NCBI GenBank assembly: GCA_030635025.1
Contig: DAOVZQ010000205.1
Span: forward strand, 1-5,664
Source: a bacterium
GTDB lineage: Bacteria; Krumholzibacteriota; Krumholzibacteriia; LZORAL124-64-63
Direction: 5' to 3'
Length of the DNA stretch: 5,664 nt
In this document: positions 1 through 5,337 of the stretch, in pieces
How positions within the stretch are numbered: the stretch's first letter is position 1
Layout of the letters: each line of letters starts with the position of its first letter
Made by a program: the position numbers and the translations under genes
Notes under the pieces: model-generated
Databases searched by the model: none
Seen by the model: only the letters and a program-made list of their open reading frames with translations
What the model was told of the DNA's origin: nothing

Positions 1-336
1 GGCGAAGGCTGCGACGGTGACGTCAGCATAGAGGACCCGATCCAGGGACCGGCTCCCCTGCGCTTCGCCGTGGAGCCCAACTACCCGAACCCCTTCAACC
101 CCAAGACGACCATCCGCTTCGCGCTGCCGACGGCGGGCATCACCACGATCCGCGTCTACGACGTGTCGGGTCGTCTGGTGCGTACGCTCCTGGACGAGGA
201 GCTGACCGCGGCCGAGCATGCGGTCGAATGGCAGGGACGCGACGACGACGAACGGGCGGTCGCGGCCGGCGTCTACTTCTACCGGGTCCGCTCGGGTGAG
301 AATGAGCATGTGGGGCAGATGGCTTTGATCAAGTAG
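1..336 (+). CDS. C-terminal end of a secreted/surface protein with FlgD-Ig-like (type IX-like sorting) domain, 5' truncated
   Basis: The reading frame is open from base 1 to the TAG at 334-336. This gives the last 111 residues of a longer protein, so the start lies outside the window; the internal GTG at 70 is not a real start. The visible part has a short acidic linker (GEGCDGDVSIEDP), then a beta-sandwich domain of about 85 residues. This domain carries the NYPNPFNP motif, TTIRF, VYDVSGRLVRTL, a W-x-G-R-D element and GVYFYR, and ends with QMALIK. Proteins of FCB-type bacteria with this C-terminal module are usually large exported enzymes or adhesins, and the module serves secretion or surface attachment in type IX-like systems. 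The catalytic or binding part is not visible, so the actual function is unknown. An intrinsic terminator follows 29 bp after the stop, so this gene ends its own transcription unit. Confidence 0.85.
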   Translation, partial: GEGCDGDVSIEDPIQGPAPLRFAVEPNYPNPFNPKTTIRFALPTAGITTIRVYDVSGRLVRTLLDEELTAAEHAVEWQGRDDDERAVAAGVYFYRVRSGENEHVGQMALIK

Positions 337-364
337 CCACGTCCTTATTCCGAGTTGAGCAATC

Positions 365-408
365 AGTCCGGTTGTCGAGCCCATGGGGTATCGGCAACCG
401 GGCTTTTT
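365..408 (+). terminator. Rho-independent terminator of the surface-protein gene
   Basis: A 10-bp stem pairs 365-374 (AGTCCGGTTG) with 395-404 (CAACCGGGCT). It has one G-U pair and a 20-nt loop that can itself fold weakly (CCC/GGG). The run TTTTT at 404-408 follows directly. Stem, spacing and T-tract fit an intrinsic terminator for the gene ending at 336. It also shows that an in-frame TTG at 372, inside the 5' arm, should not be used as the start of the next gene. Confidence 0.8.
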
Positions 409-482
409 CGTGGGGCCTCATCCAGGTCATGGAACGACCCCTCGCGACTTGGCCCTCCCCCCGCAAAGGATTTTCATGTAAA
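409..482 (+). promoter_or_regulatory. Leader of the DUF4105 gene with SD-like site and possible -10 element
   Basis: This 74-bp stretch separates the terminator from the preferred start of the next gene. It holds an SD-like AAAGGA at 465-470, then ATG at 476-478 followed immediately by TAA (479-481), then the in-frame ATG at 483. The same bases contain TAAAAT (479-484), which resembles a -10 box but has no good -35 at the usual distance. If it is a real -10, transcription would begin near 491 and translation would have to start downstream, for example at a CTG at 531 that has GGAGG six bases upstream. The two readings exclude each other and sequence alone does not decide between them. Confidence 0.3.
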
Positions 483-1373
483 ATGCAATCCTCAAGCGTC
501 CCGCCGCACGCCTCGATCGGGAGGGTCAGACTGAAACGCCGCCGTTACATTCTCGGTACACCGACATTGGTCATCGTCGTCCTGATCCTTTGGTGGATAT
601 CCCAAACACCCTCCCATGACCGCACATGGCAGGTCGGCCTGACGCGCCTTCCGGGTATCACCTTCGACGACGACCTCATCACCATCACCAACTTCCGCAA
701 CTTCGACTGGCGCGCCGACGGCACCTGCGACGAGCAGTGGGAAACCCGCACCTACGATCTGTCCGAGGTGGAATCGCTTTGGTACTGCCTGAGCGTCTTC
801 AATCCGGACGGCTGGCACGGACCGGCCCACAGCATCCTCAGCTTCGGCTTTGCCGATGGACGTTATCTGGCCGTATCCGTGGAAGCTCGCAAGGAAGTGG
901 GTGAGCAGTACTCGGTATGGAAAGGAATGGTCCGTCGCTACGAACTGATGTACGTGATCGGTGACGAACGGGATCTGATACGCAACCGGGTGGCGTTCCG
1001 CCCCGACGACGTGTGGCTGTATCCGCTACAGGCCACACCGGACTTCATACGCAACCTGCTGTTGGAAACGCTGCGCGGCGCCGAGGCGCTCCGCGGTCGT
1101 CCGCAATGGTACAATACGATCTCGGACAACTGCACGTCGAAGCTCCACGATCACGCCGACGCCATCGCACCGGGCCGCATTCCGGCCAGCTGGAAGATCA
1201 TCCTGCCCGGCTACTCGGACGAACTGCTGCAATCACTGAATCTCATTGCGGGAGATCTCGACCTCGATGAGGCCCGGGCACGATACTACGTCAAAAACAG
1301 GGCGGCGACAGCCCTGGACGCTGCAGACTTTTCACGGGCGATCCGGGGCTCTAGGACGAGAACCGACCGATAA
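483..1373 (+). CDS. Membrane-anchored DUF4105 / Lnb N-terminal-domain-like protein
   Basis: This 296-residue protein belongs to the DUF4105 family, whose domain is now also called the Lnb N-terminal periplasmic domain. Numbered from the ATG at 483, it has a basic stretch KRRR (18-21), one hydrophobic segment (about 22-39) acting as signal anchor, and then an extracytoplasmic domain. Family landmarks are TFDDDLITITNFRNFDW (about 60-76), GPAHSILSFGF (113-123), SVEARKEVGE, RRYELMYVIGDERD (152-165), WYNTISDNCTSK (210-221) and the late ADFSRAIR. His116 and Cys217 sit where a permuted NlpC/P60-like thiol enzyme would have its catalytic pair; this assignment is inference. Bacteroides Lnb is a lipoprotein N-acyltransferase, but this protein shows only one membrane helix, so the reaction is uncertain. 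Start choice: an upstream TTG (372) lies inside a terminator; ATG 429 has no SD; ATG 483 has AAAGGA 12 bases upstream; CTG 531 with GGAGG is a non-standard alternative. The gene ends 23 bp inside the oppositely oriented flippase gene. Confidence 0.8.
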   Translation: MQSSSVPPHASIGRVRLKRRRYILGTPTLVIVVLILWWISQTPSHDRTWQVGLTRLPGITFDDDLITITNFRNFDWRADGTCDEQWETRTYDLSEVESLWYCLSVFNPDGWHGPAHSILSFGFADGRYLAVSVEARKEVGEQYSVWKGMVRRYELMYVIGDERDLIRNRVAFRPDDVWLYPLQATPDFIRNLLLETLRGAEALRGRPQWYNTISDNCTSKLHDHADAIAPGRIPASWKIILPGYSDELLQSLNLIAGDLDLDEARARYYVKNRAATALDAADFSRAIRGSRTRTDR

Positions 1374-2904
1374 TCTTCTCCCGTGTCTCCCTGTGAATCA
1401 CCGGAAATACGACGAGGTAGGTCGCACAGAACAGCGTCTGTAGAATGAGATCGGTAATCAGCCCCGACCGCTCGGTCAGCAGCAGCACGATCTTGCCGTC
1501 CTTCCATCCACCCAGCGGCGTAGCGCCCACGCCATCGACGAGAACGGGCATGATGCTGTCCCGCAGCCAACCGTAGACGCCGAGGCTGGTCAAATCCGCG
1601 TTAACCAGCACCAGGAAGTAGGTCACGGCCAGAGTCGTGATCAGAGTGAGCTTGCGCCACTCCAGATCGATGGCGTAGCGACGTTGCGAAACGATGCCAC
1701 CCCAGAGAGTCACGCCGGTCTGGGTCACAACCGCTGAAAACGCCGCGCCGTAGAGTCCCCAGAGATGGATGAAGAGATAAGACAGCCCCACCTTGATCAC
1801 CGACATCACGCCGCGGATCAGGGCCATGGTCTTGGTTTCCTTGGCGTAGTACAGACCGAACCCCACGTGCATGTAGACGCCCTGCAGGATCATGGTCACC
1901 ACTTCGACCCGGGCGATTCGATAGGCCGGCCAGAACGTTTCCGGCGTCAGCAACTCCAGCACGGTGCGGATGTTCACCGAGATCAGCAGACCGCCGAACG
2001 TCATCAGCAGCAGGAAGTAGGTGAAGACCCGGCCGATGCGCTGCGGCGCATCCGGTTCGTCGGCGATCTCGGTCCGCGTGGTATTCCAGGACCGCATGAA
2101 GGGCTGGGTGATCAACAACCCGATAAGGACGGGGAACTTGTAGCCCATCTCTAGGATGCCCACACTCTCGAGACCGATCTGGAACCGCACCAGGAAACGC
2201 TCGACCTGGCGCGACACGAACGACGCAAGAGCTCCCGGTACCAGAGGCAACTGGAAGGCGATCAGGTCGCGGGCGATCTCGCGGTCGTACTTCAGGCCAC
2301 AGGTCCGCGCGGCGATCACGAAGAAACAGGTCGTGGATACGAGCGTGGTGATGATCGCGCTGAGGAAATAGCCGATGAGCTCCATGTCCAGCACGAGCAC
2401 GAACCAGATGCTTGTCCCCAGTCCCAGGAACAGGCGCACCAGCCCGATGAGCGAGAAGGCCAGCGATCTCTTTCGGATCAGCAGGATGGAAGCCGCCGCC
2501 ACGCCCGTGAGCTCCAGCACGAAACTGCCGAGAGCCATGAGCAGCAGCACCGACTGGTCGGGCGATTCGAGGATCAGCCCGCTCAACGGTCTGGCGAAGA
2601 TCGCGACCAGAAGGCACATGGCCAGCGCCGCGCCGCCCACCAGGATGATCCCGGTGCTGACCACGCGCATCTTCTCCTCGGGCGGCCGCTCGTGGTAGAT
2701 GCGGATGATGCCGCCCTGGGCGCCGTAGGCCATGAGGCTCATCAGCAGCGCCGTGCTGGTCTCGATCATGCCGATCACGCCGTAGCCTATGTCCTGCAGG
2801 ATATGGGCGTAGAAGGGCAGCAGGAAAAAACTGATCATCTTGCCGAGAACGGCGGCGATCGTGTAGATCGATGCATGCCGGAAAGTGCTGCGGACGATCG
2901 ACAT
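1351..2904 (-). CDS. Wzx/MATE-type lipid-linked oligosaccharide flippase
   Basis: This 517-residue, very hydrophobic protein of the polysaccharide-biosynthesis branch of the MOP superfamily (COG2244-like) has about 12-14 predicted membrane helices. It should move a lipid-linked glycan or similar product from the inner to the outer face of the cytoplasmic membrane. Typical features are the N-terminal pattern RHASIYTIAAVLGKMISFFLLPFY (residues 9-32), a mid-protein QLPLVPGALASFVSRQVERF (218-237) preceding the second half, and WGLYGAAFSAV (382-392). A non-hydrophobic stretch near 445-480 (RDSIMPV...GGWKDGK) separates the last hydrophobic segments and is longer than the short loop expected there. 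The ATG (2904-2902) directly abuts the TAG of the upstream synthase gene, with GGGG five bases before it, so translation is probably coupled. The substrate is not deducible. No glycosyltransferases are visible nearby. The 3' end overlaps the DUF4105 gene by 23 bp, tail to tail. Confidence 0.88.
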   Translation of the reverse strand: MSIVRSTFRHASIYTIAAVLGKMISFFLLPFYAHILQDIGYGVIGMIETSTALLMSLMAYGAQGGIIRIYHERPPEEKMRVVSTGIILVGGAALAMCLLVAIFARPLSGLILESPDQSVLLLMALGSFVLELTGVAAASILLIRKRSLAFSLIGLVRLFLGLGTSIWFVLVLDMELIGYFLSAIITTLVSTTCFFVIAARTCGLKYDREIARDLIAFQLPLVPGALASFVSRQVERFLVRFQIGLESVGILEMGYKFPVLIGLLITQPFMRSWNTTRTEIADEPDAPQRIGRVFTYFLLLMTFGGLLISVNIRTVLELLTPETFWPAYRIARVEVVTMILQGVYMHVGFGLYYAKETKTMALIRGVMSVIKVGLSYLFIHLWGLYGAAFSAVVTQTGVTLWGGIVSQRRYAIDLEWRKLTLITTLAVTYFLVLVNADLTSLGVYGWLRDSIMPVLVDGVGATPLGGWKDGKIVLLLTERSGLITDLILQTLFCATYLVVFPVIHRETREKIIGRFSS

Positions 2905-2907
2905 CTA
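2902..2907 (-). other. Stop-start junction (TAG-ATG) coupling the synthase and flippase genes
   Basis: On the minus strand the TAG stop of the synthase-like gene (2907-2905) is followed with zero spacing by the ATG of the flippase (2904-2902). The only SD-like element for the flippase, GGGG at 2913-2910, lies inside the last codons of the upstream gene. This supports one bicistronic mRNA with translational coupling, and a shared function of the two products. Confidence 0.85.
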
Positions 2908-4797
2908 TTCCCCGAGCGGCCTGAGGTCGCGTCCGCGCGGAGCGGAGCGCAGGAACTGCTCGTGCCAGACGAGCGTCGTATAGATCTGCAACAGCGTATG
3001 GAAATGCCAGTCCTTGCCCTTGTTGAACTCGGCCAACAGCCGATCGACCATGGACTGGACCATGAAGTCGCAGCCCACGGATTTCACGTCGGACAGGACG
3101 CTCGTCATCTCGTTGCGGTACACCTTGTTCTTGCGCAGCCAGGCCTCACGATGTGTGTACGAGTAGCGATCGCGCGGGTTGATACGTCCGAAGGACAGCC
3201 GGCGTATGTACCCGTTGATCTTGAAGCGCTTCATGCGTCGCTCGACCTTGCGCTCGATGTCCTTGGGATCGGCGAAGAGGTCGAGTCCGGTGCGGCTCCA
3301 GGGGACGCGCGCCAGGTCGGTCAGGTGGCGACGATACATGTCCATGTAGATCGGGTTGTTCATTTTCTCCGTCAGCGGAATACGCTGATACAGGTCGAAG
3401 AGCTCCGAATCGATCATGGGGATCTGGTCGTGGAAATAGAATTTGTGTACGTCCACCGACGACTGCATGCGTCGGCCCATGTTCATGATCTGACAGAACA
3501 TCTTCTTGTTGCCGACGAGCGGCAAACCTCGGTAGTCCTGGTAGGAACGCCAGATCTGGTCCTGGGCCAGCGCTCCCAATTCGCTCGCCGTATCCGGACG
3601 CATGTAGTTTTCGAAGGCCGCTGCCCCCCGGTCGACGCCGGTGAAGTTCAAGATGGAGTCGCGCAAATCGTCGTCGTCGTCGCTTTCGCGGATGTCGTCA
3701 GGCTTGATGTAGTGACCGGTGGCGACTGAGAGATAGGGGCCGAGAATACCGTTCACGAAGGGCGCCGGTCCCGGCCCCACCTGCTCCGAAACGCCGATCA
3801 GTCCCGCGTTGCGACAGTTGCACATGCCGTCGTTGAGCCAGACGGCCTTGCGCGCGTGTTCGCCGTACCATTCGGGGCGGATCTCCACCAGCTCGTGCCG
3901 ATGCTCCAGGCCCAGGGCGCGCGCGGTCTGTCGCGCAATCTTGTATTCGTCGCAATCGGACTGTCCGTGTGTGAAGAGCTGCAGGGCGTCGCCGTGTCCG
4001 CGCACCATGTTCATCAGCAATCGTGAGTCGAGTCCGCCCGAAAGTGCCACGACCACGCGCTCCGATTCGGCCGGAACCCGCTTGGCGACCGAGCGCTCGT
4101 ACAGGGCGATGGCCTCGTCTGCGAAATCGGTTTGGCTGCGTCCCTCGTCGACCACGTAGTCGGGGAACCAGTACCTTTCGGTGGTCACCTTGCCGTTCTG
4201 CAGGACGATCTTGCTGCCTTCGAGCATGAAAGACGTGCGGCTCAGCAGGGTCTCCTCGCCGAAGGGGCATTCCTGGGCCAGGAAGGTGGCGACCGATGAC
4301 ATGTTCACCGTGAGGTCGACCTTTTGCCAGGCCAGGCACATCTTCATTTCCGGACCGAAGAGAAAGATCTCGTCGTCCAGGTACCAGTACATCTGACCGA
4401 AGGCCAGATGGTCGTTCATCAGGATGAGACGGCCGTCGCGGGCGTCATCGATCACCAGGCAGAAGTGGCCGGTGATGTGCTTGATGAAATCGTCGCCCTC
4501 GGCGAGATAGAGGTCGAGCAGCCGGCGTGCGAAATCGGGGGCCGTGTCGGGCACGTGCACGCCGTCGATGGTCAGGGCCGTGCCCTCGATGAGCAGACGC
4601 ACGTCGCCGTCGGTCGCCAGGTGATTACCGGCCGAAAAAACGGGATTCGTGGAGACCGCGCCGATAACGCGTTCGCCGCGCTGGTCGGCGCAGTTTCGAT
4701 ACCATGGCTGATGGGTGATAAGATCGCGTAAGGCGTCCGCAACGTCACCTGGGTCGCGATCGGGCCGAAGAGCTACAGCACCATAGATTCCTGGCAT
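2905..4797 (-). CDS. Asparagine-synthase-like amidotransferase lacking the glutaminase cysteine
   Basis: This 630-residue protein has the two-domain layout of glutamine-dependent asparagine synthases. The N-terminal Ntn-type glutaminase-like domain (about 1-200) starts MPGIYGA instead of MCGIxG, so the nucleophile Cys2 is Pro. ITGHFCLVIDD (108-118) and FGPEMKM (147-153) match the family's G-F-x-x-x-x-x-D and SEIKA-like positions. The synthetase domain has the PP-loop SGGLDSR (253-259), SDCDEYKIARQTA (280-292) for the D-E-x-x-x-A element, and PMIDSELFDLYQRIP (460-474). The expected GxGxDE loop reads NGILGPYLS (349-357), without the acidic pair. ATP-dependent acyl-adenylate chemistry is plausible, with free ammonia or an amine as nucleophile, but glutaminase activity is not. 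The ATG start fits the family N-terminus and has AGGAAGGA ten bases upstream (4815-4808). It is the first gene of an operon with the flippase, like AsnB homologues in surface-glycan loci. An ordinary asparagine synthetase or a catalytically dead paralogue are alternatives. Confidence 0.87.
   Translation of the reverse strand: MPGIYGAVALRPDRDPGDVADALRDLITHQPWYRNCADQRGERVIGAVSTNPVFSAGNHLATDGDVRLLIEGTALTIDGVHVPDTAPDFARRLLDLYLAEGDDFIKHITGHFCLVIDDARDGRLILMNDHLAFGQMYWYLDDEIFLFGPEMKMCLAWQKVDLTVNMSSVATFLAQECPFGEETLLSRTSFMLEGSKIVLQNGKVTTERYWFPDYVVDEGRSQTDFADEAIALYERSVAKRVPAESERVVVALSGGLDSRLLMNMVRGHGDALQLFTHGQSDCDEYKIARQTARALGLEHRHELVEIRPEWYGEHARKAVWLNDGMCNCRNAGLIGVSEQVGPGPAPFVNGILGPYLSVATGHYIKPDDIRESDDDDDLRDSILNFTGVDRGAAAFENYMRPDTASELGALAQDQIWRSYQDYRGLPLVGNKKMFCQIMNMGRRMQSSVDVHKFYFHDQIPMIDSELFDLYQRIPLTEKMNNPIYMDMYRRHLTDLARVPWSRTGLDLFADPKDIERKVERRMKRFKINGYIRRLSFGRINPRDRYSYTHREAWLRKNKVYRNEMTSVLSDVKSVGCDFMVQSMVDRLLAEFNKGKDWHFHTLLQIYTTLVWHEQFLRSAPRGRDLRPLGE
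3668..3682. repeat. (TCG)5 trinucleotide run encoding an Asp tract
   Basis: Five tandem TCG units read on the minus strand as GAC codons. With an adjoining GAT they form the DDDDD run at residues 373-377 of the asparagine-synthase-like protein, within RESDDDDDLRD. The repeat is short and in-frame for unit changes, so length variation would alter the acidic loop without breaking the gene. Confidence 0.6.
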
Positions 4798-4840
4798 ATC
4801 GATCGGGTCCTTCCTGAGACCGGGTCATCCGTTGGGCAGC

Positions 4841-4849
4841 ATGATACCA
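4841..4849 (-). promoter_or_regulatory. Extended -10 promoter candidate for the synthase-flippase operon
   Basis: On the minus strand 4849-4841 reads TGGTATCAT. This is a TATCAT box (5 of 6 matches to TATAAT) with a TG one base upstream, the extended -10 form. No good -35 is seen 16-18 bases further up, which extended -10 promoters tolerate. Transcription would start near 4834, giving a leader of about 37 nt containing AGGAAGGA before the ATG at 4797. Confidence 0.45.
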
Positions 4850-4880
4850 CACCCCAACATGACCGCCAGGGTTCCTATCC

Positions 4881-4909
4881 TTGTCGGCAGGAGCGCGACA
4901 AACTAGAAT
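4881..4909 (+). promoter_or_regulatory. Sigma70-type promoter candidate for queF
   Basis: TTGTCG (4881-4886, 4 of 6 to TTGACA) and TAGAAT (4904-4909, 5 of 6 to TATAAT) are separated by the ideal 17 bp. Transcription would start near 4916, leaving about 24 nt of leader with GGAGGT (4928-4933) six bases before the ATG. The leader is too short to hold a preQ1 riboswitch. Confidence 0.55.
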
Positions 4910-4939
4910 AGAGATCTGGAACCAACCGGAGGTGCGAGC

Positions 4940-5335
4940 ATGCCCAGTCAGCCGAGCAGGGAACTGCAGACGTTCGAAAATCCCCAGACCGAGCGTGAAT
5001 ACGAGATTGTTTTCGACTGTCCCGAGTTCACCTGTCTCTGCCCCTTGACCGGGCAGCCCGACTTTGCGCATCTCAAGATCCGCTACGTCCCGAATACGCT
5101 GTGCGTGGAACTCAAGTCCCTGAAGCTGTACCTCTGGACCTACCGCGACCAGGGTGCCTTCCACGAGAAGGTGACCAACGAAATCCTGGACGATCTCGTC
5201 ACGCTGCTGGATCCCTGGCATCTGGAGATCGACGCCAAATGGTTCGTGCGCGGCGGCATCACCACCTACGTGCGATGTCATCACGAGAGGGACGGCTGGG
5301 CGGGCGAGGCGCCCCTCCCCCGCAAAACCTGGTAG
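4940..5335 (+). CDS. queF: NADPH-dependent 7-cyano-7-deazaguanine (preQ0) reductase QueF, type I
   Basis: This 131-residue cytoplasmic enzyme of the tunnelling fold reduces the nitrile of preQ0 to the aminomethyl group of preQ1, with two NADPH, in queuosine tRNA modification. The sequence shows the catalytic loop FTCLCPLTGQPDF (30-42). Cys34 is placed to form the thioimide with preQ0, and Asp41, seven residues later, is the general acid, matching the Cys55/Asp62 spacing of the Bacillus enzyme. The QueF signature ELKSLKLYLW (57-66) binds NADPH, and GAFHE (72-76) supplies the His/Glu substrate-binding pair. DPWHLEIDAKWFVRGGI (91-107) is the conserved C-terminal strand region. The length fits the short unimodular type I form, slightly shorter than the Bacillus enzyme at both ends. 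The ATG has a strong SD (GGAGGT, six-base spacing) and its own promoter candidate. No other queuosine genes are in the window. The stop is 2 bp from the stop of the convergent PAQR gene. Confidence 0.96.
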   Translation: MPSQPSRELQTFENPQTEREYEIVFDCPEFTCLCPLTGQPDFAHLKIRYVPNTLCVELKSLKLYLWTYRDQGAFHEKVTNEILDDLVTLLDPWHLEIDAKWFVRGGITTYVRCHHERDGWAGEAPLPRKTW

Positions 5336-5337
5336 GG

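Noticed and set aside
452..468. Shared C-rich string (CCTCCCCC-GCAAA) before the DUF4105 gene and at the end of queF (about 5313-5326)
   Set aside because: It is short and C-rich, and one copy is coding. Chance similarity in GC-rich DNA is the simplest explanation.
1601..2617. Minus-strand open frame of 338 codons inside the flippase gene
   Set aside because: It is an Arg/Pro/Gly/His-rich alternate frame of a clearly coding membrane-protein gene; a GC-skew shadow.
2692..3729. Long + strand open frame (345 codons) antisense to the synthase gene
   Set aside because: Its translation is a His/Val/Asp-rich low-information sequence typical of the reverse frame of a GC-rich gene. It covers strong family motifs on the minus strand and has no recognisable domain.
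4806..4820. GGTC...GACC inverted repeat around the SD of the synthase gene as a translational switch
   Set aside because: The stem is only 4 bp and leaves the SD in the loop, so no convincing sequestering structure forms.
4798..4939. Riboswitch or small RNA in the divergent intergenic region
   Set aside because: The predicted leaders are about 24 and 37 nt and show no pseudoknot or conserved aptamer-like elements. There is not enough room for a preQ1-type structure in the transcribed part.
5302..5314. Hairpin GGGCG-AGG-CGCCC near the end of queF as a terminator
   Set aside because: The stem is only 5 bp, lies inside coding sequence, and is not followed by a T-tract on either strand.
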